Source of the DNA: Sacculina carcini
Taxonomy: Eukaryota > Arthropoda > Thecostraca > Sacculinidae
NCBI GenBank assembly: GCA_916048095.2
Contig: OU696574.1
Location: 4,701,001-4,765,000, forward strand
Length of the DNA stretch: 64,000 bases
Direction: 5' to 3'
The position numbers and the translations under genes are program-made. Below the pieces are notes generated by a model, which saw only the letters and a program-made list of their open reading frames with translations, did not search any database and was not told the origin of the DNA. Each line of letters opens with the position of its first letter. The first letter of the stretch is position 1. This document shows, piece after piece, positions 33,151-41,767 of this stretch.

Positions 33151-33615
33151 CTTGCTCGGTATACAGTAGTCGCCAACAGTTTGGACGCACCAGTGTTGAT
33201 ATCACGCATTTACATGTGAATTGGTCATAAATTGGAAGACCCCCGCTTTCAACACCACGGGCTAACTATACCTATTTTGCATGACTGACAGTGAACTCAA
33301 TGTTGACTTCTACCAGTATACTTGAATTTTTCAGATGAAGTATTTTTGAGCATTATTACAGGTCGGTTTGTGTTTCGTGGTAATCGTTCTATGTTGTGCA
33401 AGCTACCAAACATTTGTTCTCTGTGCTTCCAGCTTTGAGTAGTGAAAAGTCATCGATTAATATCAATAAAGTAAAAATAGTCAATTGTCATGGACATTGT
33501 CTTGTGTCACTTTCATGCGGTCAATACAAAATTGTTATTGTTGTGTTTGCTCTCCAAACATTTGGCGGTTACTATATACTCGTATATGTGTGTGCGTGCG
33601 TGTGTGTGTGTGTAG
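33151..33615 (+). other. distal part of STK11IP intron 3
   Basis: No gene. A CAGTAGTCGCCAACAGTTTGG segment at 33165 resembles a Tc1-type end but has no partner. The stretch ends in a GT run (33588-33612) and the TGTAG acceptor. Confidence 0.5.
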
Positions 33616-34047
33616 ACGGCAGGTCGGTGGACAGCACGCCGGCGTCGGTGCGACGTGTCCGGCGTGGCGACAGCGGCAGCAGCAGTGTGGTGCGGCGACG
33701 CACGCGCACCAACCTGGCCGCCATCGCGGACATGGACGCGGCGACGGCGGTGGCGACGGCGGTGACTGGTGCAGTCAGCAACGGCCCGACTCGGCCACGT
33801 GTCATGCTGAATGTCACCACCGCCACCGCCGACGCTGCGCCTGCGAGCATTCACGCGACAGTCGAGGAGAGAGCGGTCGAGTGCGGTGTCAGTGCTACTC
33901 CGCCACTCTACCCTGAGCCTTCAGCTGCGATGTGCCTGCAGACGTCACATACAGGCAGTATGGGAGCTGTTGATGGGGGACTTGATGAAAGCACTTTCAA
34001 TGTGTCAACATTGTCGCGGTCCTCAACAACCGAGCTAAATGACTCAG
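33616..34047 (+). CDS. STK11IP: STK11IP exon 4: basic linker
   Basis: The phase-1 acceptor TGTGTAG follows a GT microsatellite. The exon reads GRSVDSTPASVRRVRRGDSG and then VVRRRTRTNLAAIADMD. This corresponds to the short basic, phosphorylatable motif after the LRR block in the family (R-R-x-S/T region). The remainder is Thr/Ala/Ser-rich. It ends TCA G before GTACTG (phase 1), so it is frame-neutral if skipped. Confidence 0.75.
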
Positions 34048-34331
34048 GTACTGCTGTTTATTTCGATTATTTCTAAATCTTTAGTCATCTCGGTATCCTT
34101 GTATATTTTCTGTTTTTCCGCACGTGTGCGTTCTGTATACGAATAATATAATTCATTTGCAATTGTCTGCTAACCAAGCTATATTGTGAACAAAAACAGA
34201 AAATATTTTCCACACAGGTGACATGCCAGTACCCTCGTATATTCAGTGGCGGAAACTAAATATTTAAACAATATTTATTTAAACAAATTTTATATATTTA
34301 TTTATACTTTCATATGTATTTATAGAAACTA

Positions 34332-34677
34332 CCGTAAACAGTGGTGGATCTTAAGTGAAATTTTTGGAAGGGCTGAATTAATTGGGGGGGGGGGGGGGGG
34401 GGCTGAATCTTGGGGGCGATTAGTCATGTACCTGCATCACTATGCAATGTCTTTGCGATAATGCTTATATCAACAAATTCTACATAAATTATTTTTCTTG
34501 GCCTCTTTTAGTGGATCTCTGGGTTATGAGGAGTTGATGGGAGCATTTGGGGGATGGGGGCCTCAGCAGCCCCCCTCCCCCTGGATCCACCAGTGACCGT
34601 AAACCTCTATTTGAAAGGCACTTCTAATATAACAGTACATAACAGAACGGCATGCGACTCAAATAGAGGCTTTACGG
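34332..34677. mobile_element. short TA-flanked MITE split by a hAT MITE
   Basis: The ends are CCGTAAACCTCTATTTGA (left half before and after the nested element) and TCAAATAGAGGCTTTACGG, with TA on both sides (34330-34331 and 34678-34679). This pattern fits a Tc1/mariner-type MITE of about 80 bp. Its left inverted repeat is interrupted by the element at 34339-34595. Confidence 0.7.
34339..34595. mobile_element. 257-bp hAT MITE with a poly-G run
   Basis: The ends are CAGTGGTGGATC and GATCCACCAGTG (perfect 12-bp inverted repeat). The 8-bp duplication ACCGTAAA lies at 34331-34338 and 34596-34603. A run of about 20 G occurs at 34384-34403. Non-coding, in STK11IP intron 4. Confidence 0.92.
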
Positions 34678-34733
34678 TATATTGTATGTGTATGAGGATG
34701 CTTGTACGTGTGCATGCCTGTGTGTGTGTGTAG

Positions 34734-34958
34734 TTCGTGTGTTGAGCGAGCGGCTATCGACCCGCGAGCTGGTGCAGCACGTGCGCAGCGAGATGGGTGT
34801 GGAAGACTGGCTGCACAGTCGCGGTGGCTCGCTACTGCAACAGATCCTCGGCCTGCCCGCACAACCGCCGCCCAACTTCACCGCCTCTGCTAGCACTGCG
34901 GCCTCCGCTACTGACTACGTCCCTGCCGGCGCCGGTCGGCCGGTGGATGCTGATACCG
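34734..34958 (+). CDS. STK11IP: STK11IP exon 5: conserved helical segment
   Basis: The acceptor is TGTGTGTGTAG. The exon reads VLSERLSTRELVQHVRSEMG and VEDWLHSRGGSLLQQIL, matching the conserved helical stretch between the linker and the PH-like domain in STK11IP. A Pro/Ala/Ser-rich end follows. I place the donor at ACCG|GTCCGT (34958) because it keeps phase 1; that donor is weak, and the true end could differ. Confidence 0.7.
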
Positions 34959-35199
34959 GTCCGTTACTGCTCCGCTGACTGACTGACTGTGTGTGTGTGT
35001 GTGTGTGTGTGTGTAGGGAGTGATAGTAGTGGATTATTGTCCCACCAGAAGTATAAATTTTATACACAAGCCTCGTCGAATGGTTTTAATGGAGCAGATA
35101 ATTGTGCTGTACTGGGCAATCACATGCAACGAGAACGATCAATATTCAAACTTTGTTTCCTCATCTTATCCACCATCAAACACTATTTGAAACAACGAG

Positions 35200-35278
<79 letters not shown>

Positions 35279-35297
35279 TGTTGAGGTGAATCAGCAG
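34959..35297 (+). other. STK11IP intron 5 with two GT microsatellites
   Basis: GT runs occur at 34988-35014 and 35200-35276 (about 75 bp, the longest in the window). A phase-1-compatible acceptor at 35017 followed by GSDSSGLLSHQ could start a small extra exon, but no good donor follows, so I do not call it. Confidence 0.7.
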
Positions 35298-35867
35298 TGC
35301 TGGCAGATAGTGTTGTGTATGGTGGCCAATCAGCCGACTCTCACTCGCCACTGAGTCGATCTCTTGACCACGATGACGTCACACACCGGCTGCAGTCGGC
35401 CGAATACTCAACTACGACCGCGGCGGTGGATGTTGCTGCCGGCGATATTTTGTGCTCTGTTGCGGCGTTTACTGCACCGGCGGCCGGCGCTACGTCGCCG
35501 CCGCGTGCCGTCCTGCTGACAGTAACTGACGCGTCGGTCGTTGAGCGGCCAGACCTCAGCGGCGGCGGCGGCGGCGGGCTCACGCTGCGCTGGGACGTGC
35601 GTCAGCTGGAGGCGTGTCACGTGACGAGCGCCAGTCCGCTGAGCGTGCAGCTCAACTACGACACGGTGCGGCGCGAGCGGCGAGCACGCGACTACACAAT
35701 GACGCCGGACGCGTGGCAGCGGCTGAGTGGCGTGCTGCTGCCACTGCTCGAGCGACGGCTGGCTGCCGAGCTGGCGGCCGCCGGTGTCATGCAATGCATG
35801 CGCTGCAACGCCGAGTTTTCCGACGCACTGGCGCGCACGGTGGTCACACACAGCGACAAGCAGTCAG
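35298..35867 (+). CDS. STK11IP: STK11IP exon 6: PH-like domain and first CxxC
   Basis: In phase 1 the exon reads LADSVVYGGQSADSHSPLSR, then a PH-like domain: AVLLTVTDASVVER, a Gly run, TLRWDVRQLEACHVTSASP, VQLNYDTVRRERRARDYTM and the closing helix DAWQRLSGVLLPLLERRLA. It ends with GVMQCMRCNAEFSD, the first Cys pair of the family's zinc-type element. The donor TCA G|GTAGTG (phase 1) is followed directly by a GT repeat (35879-35922). Confidence 0.85.
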
Positions 35868-35874
35868 GTAGTGT

Positions 35875-35923
<49 letters not shown>

Positions 35924-36252
35924 TGGACATGATATTTGAAGTGTTGAAAATAATACGGTTTTTGCAGTAATATTTTCTAGTGGTTTCGTTAGATTCGGCG
36001 GAATATTGAATAGGCGATAGGCACTTTCTCCAGAATTGCCTGTGTATGTATTTATGTACACTCCAGTTTCCCCTAGGCCAACCATTGTGATTGTCTCTGT
36101 GTTTACCTAGTGCAGCAACAACCAACATCATGTCTCATTTCTCCCGCCCGAATCGATTTGCTCTGCTATACGACTTGAGTCAGGTGAGTATATGTATGAA
36201 TATGTGTGTGAGTATGTGTGTGAGTATGTGTATGTTTGCACGTGCAACGCAG

Positions 36253-36612
36253 GCGAAATGAAGCGCGTCAAGACCTGTCCCAACTGCGACTCGGATATGA
36301 TAGTGCACGTGGACGACACATCACACCCTGGCTGTCACGCCGCGCCCACGCTGGGGGACATTGCAGTCGGCGGGGATGAGGGGGGTTCGTCGCGGTGCTC
36401 GTCGGCCGTGGCGGCTGCGTCGCCGTGTGAGTCGATAGTGGCGCCCTCTTCTAGCTGCCGACGGCCGAGCGAGACTGGTGGTAGTGACGCTGTGGTAAAT
36501 GGCCACACAGCGGTGCTAACAGCTGCGACCGTGGTAACCACTGGTAATGGCGCAGTGCTCACTGGCAGTGGCACGTCTGATGTGCCCACCAGTGTGTCGT
36601 CATCTGTGTCAG
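36253..36612 (+). CDS. STK11IP: STK11IP exon 7: second CxxC and Ser/Thr linker
   Basis: Phase-1 start gives GEMKRVKTCPNCDSDMIVHV. The CPNC pair completes, with CMRC of exon 6, a zinc-ribbon-like element also present in vertebrate STK11IP. The rest is a low-complexity Ser/Thr/Val linker. The donor TCA G|GTAGGC is phase 1 and is followed by a CA repeat at 36638-36690. Confidence 0.85.
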
Positions 36613-36635
36613 GTAGGCCATCACATATACACGCA

Positions 36636-36693
<58 letters not shown>

Positions 36694-36732
36694 TGCAAGC
36701 CTTCATCTATTTGTATGTGCATGGGCGTATAT

Positions 36733-36832
36733 GTATTATTATTGTTATTGTTATTATTATTATTAATTCCTGGCACGTCCAGTGATATGGGGAGAGTGCA
36801 AGCACTACTACCACCATGCAGTGGCCCCGTAT
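36733..36832 (-). repeat. interspersed repeat D, copy 1 (in STK11IP intron 7)
   Basis: TTATTATTATTAATTCC then CCAGTGATATGGGGAGAGTG, CAAGCACTACTACCACC and AGTGGCCCCGTAT. This matches copies at 44572-44790 and, in the opposite orientation, at 61430-61605. It is a truncated 3' end in the minus orientation with a (TAA)n-type tail. Confidence 0.75.
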
Positions 36833-36835
36833 ATA

Positions 36836-37040
36836 CACAGGCATACGTGTATGTGTGTCGGTGTGTATTTGTGTGTGTACGTGTGTGTTTATGTATTTGT
36901 TAATGTGCGTATATGTATGTATGTATGTGTATTTGTGTGTGTATGTGTGTGTGTATGTATTTGTGTATTTGTGTGTGTGTGTGTGTATTTGTGTGTGTGT
37001 GTGTATGTGTGTGTGTATTTGTGTGTGTGTGTGTGTGTGT
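36836..37040. repeat. GT/GTAT microsatellite before exon 8
   Basis: Two hundred bases of GTGTGTAT-type repeat lead to the TGGCAG acceptor of exon 8. The long Cys/Val/Tyr frame through it is not coding. Confidence 0.9.
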
Positions 37041-37046
37041 TGGCAG

Positions 37047-37134
37047 TGGTGTCGAGTGAGGCAGCGACGTGGGCTGAGTCGCGGGTCGAGAGTGACGTTG
37101 ATGTAATCAGCAACCCGAGCGAGAGCAGTATTGA
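37047..37134 (+). CDS. STK11IP: STK11IP exon 8 (3' end uncertain)
   Basis: The phase-1 acceptor TTGGCAG opens VSSEAATWAESRVESDVDVI and SNPSESS. Phase-compatible donors exist at GAGA|GTGACG (about 37098) and AGCA|GTATTG (about 37131); I use the second. If neither is used the frame runs on to a TGA at 37322-37324, adding a strongly hydrophobic stretch (LASLLLLATLSLLCALTLCR and beyond). Either this is an alternative membrane-anchored end or the run-on is intronic. Confidence 0.5.
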
Positions 37135-38285
37135 GGTGTTGGCCGACCCAACCAGGCTAGCATCGCTCCTCCTGCTCGCCACTCTCTCTCTTCTCTGTGC
37201 TCTCACACTCTGTCGGGCGTGTGGCTGCTATTGTACACTTGTTAGCGTGGTGCTGTGTGCGCTGTGCGTGTTTATGTTCAGGCGCTCGTGTGTGAGAGTG
37301 GTGGATTTTTGCAGTGATTGGTGAATACAATTAGCTGGACATAGTCGCTTTGTTTGTGTGTTAAGCAATGCGCAAACTGTTTGGCATGTCGGTCAGTGTT
37401 CAGCGAGCCTGCAGTCGCCGGAATTAGTGGTGCTTGTTGAGGTTGTGATGCGCAGTCGCTTGCTTTTGTTGTTAGTGTTTAACTCATGTGATTTAGTAAA
37501 TGTGGCGAGTGTGTGTGAGTGCGGGTTTTTAATGCCAGCTTTTCTACTGCAATCTACAATTTCAGGCTTCATATTTTTACGTGTGCCAAATCATATTTTC
37601 CGGCTGCATGCTCAGCTTGGTATCCGCCATATGAATGCATGGAACCTTTATTTTCGCGTTCAATTGGCTATATATTTATTTATAAAGGGGGATAATAGGC
37701 ATGAGTTTCCTCGTTGTACAACCATGTTGGTAGACGACTGTTTTGCTTCATTGTATATATGCATGCACTCCTCAACCCGGCGGAGGAGAATTTATTTGAG
37801 CGAATTCTATATTCCACCAGCCCCTGTCCGCCCAGCAGTAAATGTTACCAGATATCAGTCATGTGTTGTGTCATGCATTCTGGGGAGGTGGCCCTCTAAT
37901 ACGTCTTTCGTCCTTGTGGCGTCATAGCGTGGAGAGGGTCCCGCTGTTGAAAGTTATTGTAAAAGTTATTGTAAGTTATTATAAAATATAATAATACATA
38001 TAATAAAAACATAAGCTGTTGAAAGTTATAATCAAGCGTCTGAGGAAACGCCGCCAAAGTAGCAGTCGTGCAATATTGATCGTGCATCGTGCAATATTAA
38101 TCTGCTTGTTAAACTTCTTATCATCATCTAATACATTTGTACATTTCAACGCTTCAATTCATCCATTTATGTCGAACATTCTCGAAATAATCCATTTCTT
38201 ATCACATATCGTGACTGCCACACAGGAAAAATTCGGCTAAATAACTGTGTGTGTGTGGGTGTGTTGTTCAACAGATGCTGTCAAG
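37135..38285 (+). other. STK11IP intron 8
   Basis: It contains the hydrophobic open stretch to 37324, a truncated SINE copy (37772-37945) and AT-rich sequence. Nothing else is recognised. Confidence 0.55.
37772..37945 (+). mobile_element. tRNA-derived SINE, copy 2, 5' truncated
   Basis: It begins at CAACCCGGCGGAGGAG, the last bases of the tRNA-like head. It then follows copy 1: GAGCGAATTCTAT, CCAGATATCAGTCATG, GCATTCTGGGGAGGTG, CTAATACGTCTT and CGTGGAGAGGGTC. It lacks the Pol III boxes and about 70 bases present in copy 1 near 28925-29000. It is followed by TTATTGTAAAAGTTATTGTAA, a possible tail. Confidence 0.88.
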
Positions 38286-38396
38286 CCATTGTGCGTTCGT
38301 CTGGCTCGGCCGATACTTCTGTTCGCAGCCAGCGCTGCACTGCCACCGCAGCTGTGCGACCTGCAATGTCCAGTCTGGATGAGAGCAGTTCTTCAG
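38286..38396 (+). CDS. STK11IP: STK11IP exon 9: Ser/Ala/Arg linker
   Basis: The end TCA G|GTACTA is firm, since it has the same codon and phase as exons 4, 6 and 7. In that frame the exon reads IVRSSGSADTSVRSQRCTAT and SSLDESSSS. The start is less clear: an acceptor at 38285 gives the phase 1 needed after exon 8, while the stronger-looking CAACAG at 38274 gives phase 2. Little family conservation is expected in this linker. Confidence 0.55.
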
Positions 38397-38695
38397 GTAC
38401 TAGAAATTCTCCTCCTTGTATCTGTTTGTATCACTCTGGTATCTGCTGTTCGTTTCATTCAGCTATGTGCACTTCGCCTCTAGGCCGAGCAAACTTGTAT
38501 TATTGGTTTGCTTATGTGGACACGTGTGTGTGTGTGTGTTTGTTATGTTTATATATGTGTGTGTATGCTTGCGAGTGTATCTATGCTCGTGTGTTAGATA
38601 GTGCCCTGTGTGTGCGTGTATGAATCTATCAGCTTATAGGTGTGTATATACATGCCGTGCTTGTATGTCTGTGTGTATATGTGTGTGCATGACAG

Positions 38696-39433
38696 GTTCT
38701 CTGTGCACGAGCGTAATGACGGTGTGTGTGAGCGGCGAGGACTGTACCGGCCATTCGACCGACACTGCTGCCACCTGGCGGCGCTGGCTGCAGCCGGCCG
38801 CCGACGCGCACGACAACGCTGCGTCACAGTACCAGCTGGACGACGGCGCCGACGCCATCGTGTTCTGGCGCGGCGGCGGCGATTTGACGCGCTGCGATCA
38901 TCGGCTGCGGCTGTACGTCGACATGCACGTGCTGTGTGAGCCGGCCGAGCAGGTGACGGCCGTCGTGCAGTGTCAGTGTGCCGTGCCGCCGGCCTATGCT
39001 GAGTCTCCGTGTCTGCTGGTCGCGTCCGGCAGCCGGCTGCGCCTGTTATGCATTGCCGGCGACACGCGTCAGTCGCCGTCCGTCTGGCTGCGTCCGGCGT
39101 GGTCGGCGGCCGTCACTGCCGTGCGGCAGCTGGGACAACTGGGCGATGCGCAGGCGGTGACCGTCAGCACTGCACCGGCGGCGGCGGCCGATAATACGGC
39201 CGCATGTGGCGAGCAAACGGCTGCAGATACGGCGGTGCTGCTGCTGCGTTGCCGACGCCTGACAGAGCGGCTGCTGCAGCTGTTGACCGGCAGCTGCCAG
39301 AGGGCCGTCATCGACGCGCAGTGGACGCGGCAGCTGGAGCTTCTGGTGCGGCAGCTGCTGTCGTGTGACGTCACGGCTGACGTCACATTACGTCACTGTT
39401 TATTGCTGCACTTTGTCAGCGATGACAAGGACG
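38696..39433 (+). CDS. STK11IP: STK11IP exon 10: second PH-like region
   Basis: The phase-1 acceptor GACAG opens GSLCTSVMTVCVSGEDC. The conserved block DLTRCDHRLRLYVDMHVL (about 38880-38935) matches the family's C-terminal domain start, followed by QVTAVVQCQCAVPPAY, CLLVASGSRLRLLCIAGD and WLRPAWSAAVTAV. The exon's end LRHCLLLHFVSDDKD aligns with the next conserved strand. Donor GACG|GTGTGT (phase 1) runs into a GT/CA repeat. Confidence 0.87.
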
Positions 39434-39685
39434 GTGTGTGTTTGCACCTGACACTTACACATTCACACACACCACACACACACACACATTCACTACTGTG
39501 TACTATATAATATAATGTATGTGGTATAGTATACTAATTTGCAAATATTGAAATATATGATGAATATTGAAGGGTGAAATATTTAAATATATTTAAGAGC
39601 GTGAAAATATATATTTATACATTTTATGAATATCATTGCTGAAAGTGTCGTTTTTTGTATTTTGTTGTTCTTGATGTTCTAGCAG

Positions 39686-39825
39686 AAACGGTGGCCGTCA
39701 CGTTTTGTGTGACCAACACCGACATTGTTCTTGTTGACGGCCAGCTGTGTTGGCTGCTACCTGGCAACTCTGACGCAAAAGTGCCAATCAGAGACCAAGA
39801 GAAAACTGCCAACATTTGCCAGTTG
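39686..39825 (+). CDS. STK11IP: STK11IP exon 11
   Basis: The acceptor TAGCAG joins in phase 1 to give ETVAVTFCVTNTDIVLVDGQ, a beta-strand segment conserved in the family after the FVSDD-type motif. It continues WLLPGNSDAKVPIRDQEKT and ends CAG TTG before GTCAGT (phase 0). Confidence 0.82.
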
Positions 39826-40508
39826 GTCAGTTAGTCTATTTTTTGGCAGTTTTAAATTTCCATTCTGGGCTTTTTTTGGTCGTTGTTTCAATTTCGCTTT
39901 GTGAAGGCAGTTGTAATTTGAGGCGTTTTCCTAGCAAATAGGCTGGTTTGTCACGTTTTATTACATTCTATAGTTTGCTATAGTAGCATTCTATAATATG
40001 CTCACTAATATTTTCTGTGTTTGACTTCCAATAAATTTGATACAAGCCCAAAGGAATGTAAATTTCCATGCAATTGATTGATCGAGTTGTGTATGTGTGC
40101 GTGTGTGTGTCTGTGTGTGTAAACGTTTCTGTGTGCATGTCTCGTGCGTTATGTATGTTGTTTTCGTTTGTGTGCACACATTTCTATGTGTGTTTTTGTA
40201 TATGTCATTTGCTGCACTATGATTGTATTGATGTTGATGTATTTTGGCTATACATGATGTACACGTCACCTGGTTATAAATGCTGAAGGACCAGTGCACT
40301 GTCAGAGATATTACTATAAACCCGCCCTGCCGCCAAATGTATGTGTATGTGTATGCTCATATGAATGTCTGTGCATGTATGTGTCCGTTTGTTCAACGCC
40401 ACATTGCAATTGTACTTTAAATTGTACTGTCTGCGTATCTGAGACACATTATGTGTAGAGATTGTGCAATATATATGTTCAAATCAATGCAAATGTACGT
40501 GCTGGCAG

Positions 40509-40712
40509 GAGATTGAGCGCAATGCTTCGGTGAGAGAGCCGCGTCGTGGCATTGTCGACGGCTATCTGGCGCGACTGACGTTCACCGACTGTGACCACGC
40601 CCACTGCTGGAGGCTGGTGGTGACGTCACACGACGCACTGCGCCATCTGGTGGCCGTGCTGGGAACTGTGGCGCCACAAGGCCCCGCCCAGCTTTCCGTC
40701 ACGCTGGTTTGA
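40509..40712 (+). CDS. STK11IP: STK11IP exon 12: C-terminus
   Basis: The acceptor CTGGCAG opens, in phase 0, EIERNASVREPRRGIVDGYL and then LTFTDCDHAHCWRLVVTSHD. It ends in the C-terminal helix LRHLVAVLGTVAPQGPAQLS and TLV, with TGA at 40710-40712. This aligns with the last domain of STK11IP. No clear AATAAA polyadenylation signal was found in the next kilobase. Confidence 0.85.
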   Translation, partial: EIERNASVREPRRGIVDGYLARLTFTDCDHAHCWRLVVTSHDALRHLVAVLGTVAPQGPAQLSVTLV

Positions 40713-41692
40713 CTAACACTGGGCAGAACATCTCGAGTGGTCCTACCAGTGTACGTGTATACGTGTGTGTGTTTGGCCTTGTGTGTATTTGTGTATGTGT
40801 GTGTGTGTTTGTCCTTGTGTGTATTTGCGTGTGTGTTTGTCCTTGTGTGTATTTGTGTGTGTGTGTGTGTGTGTGTGTGTTTGTGTGTGTATGTGTGTGT
40901 GCGTGTGGGTTTATGTGCTTGTGTATGTGTATATGTTTGTGTGTATGTGTGTACTTCTCATGTAGCTGTTGAACTTGTGTGTGCGGCTTCAGGAGTGACA
41001 CACACACACCATCATAGATACATTGCATGTTCATATGAGCCGGTTTTATTTTTCAAGCATCAAATCATGTGATATACGCTTTATGAGTATGTGTGTGTTT
41101 ATGTGTGTTTATATGTGTGTGTCAGTGTTTCAAAGACAGTGTTTATTTTACGGAGTTGTAGTGAAGGCATAACTGGTTTGTCTTTTTCATAGTGCATACA
41201 GCAAATGGGTTATTGTTGGCATTTAACTACTGTGGCTTCTTTTGTGGAGGTTTATAGAAGGCGTGATTCGTGCATTACCTCGTCAGCAATATTTTTTGCT
41301 TATGTATAATATCAATGATATTGAATAGAAAACATTTTGTAATTTCCTCATTTTTGCTGGGGCTCTCCAAGTGCAGTGACATGCATTGGTCGCTTCCACC
41401 AGTATAAAAAGGGACGCTATTAACCATGTATGACGGATAAAATTAAGTTTTCTGTCACTGAATCTCGGTGGCGTTTCATTTTCAGCATGTAGGGGTCAAT
41501 ATGAGGCACATATCCCACCCGTGTGCAAGTGTATATATGTGTGTACATGTGTTTATGTGTGTGTGCTTGTGCGATCTATGTGCTTGTGTCTCTATGTACA
41601 TGTGTGTGCGAGTGCGTGTATATGTGTAAGTTCGATGTGTTAATATGATTTGTATGTGTGTGCGAGTGTATATATATACAAATATAATAATT

Positions 41693-41767
<75 letters not shown>

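Larger units (their letters stand above)
26545..33615 (+). other. STK11IP intron 3 (7 kb), filled by nested elements
   Basis: The intron holds a CA-rich stretch (26640-26860), LINE B copy 2 with a MITE, a hAT with a SINE, and LINE A copy 2 inserted into it. It ends in a GT run and TGTGTAG. Both LINEs lie in the sense direction of the gene. Confidence 0.8.
23694..40712 (+). other. STK11IP: STK11IP (LKB1-interacting protein 1) gene span
   Basis: Twelve coding exons reconstruct a protein of roughly 1,400 residues, longer than the vertebrate protein (about 1,090), mainly in Ser/Ala/Thr-rich linkers. The order of regions matches the STK11IP family: N-terminal helical segment, leucine-rich repeats, a basic RRRTRTNL-type linker, PH-like domain, CMRC and CPNC zinc-type pairs, second PH-like region and C-terminal domain. 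The family scaffold binds the kinase LKB1/STK11 and is reported to act at lysosomes in mTORC1-linked control of acidification. Exon boundaries are inferred from GT/AG sites and phase agreement, not from transcripts. Confidence 0.85.

Noticed and set aside
33165..33195. Tc1/mariner terminal repeat
   Set aside because: The sequence resembles such an end, but no inverted partner, flanking TA pair or transposase was found.
36782..37046. Cys/Val/Tyr-rich coding region upstream of exon 8
   Set aside because: The frame is produced by the GT repeat. Coding begins only after the acceptor at 37046.
40709..41072. Overlapping Cys/Val-rich and His/Thr-rich proteins downstream of STK11IP
   Set aside because: All come from translation of GT/CA microsatellite in several frames.
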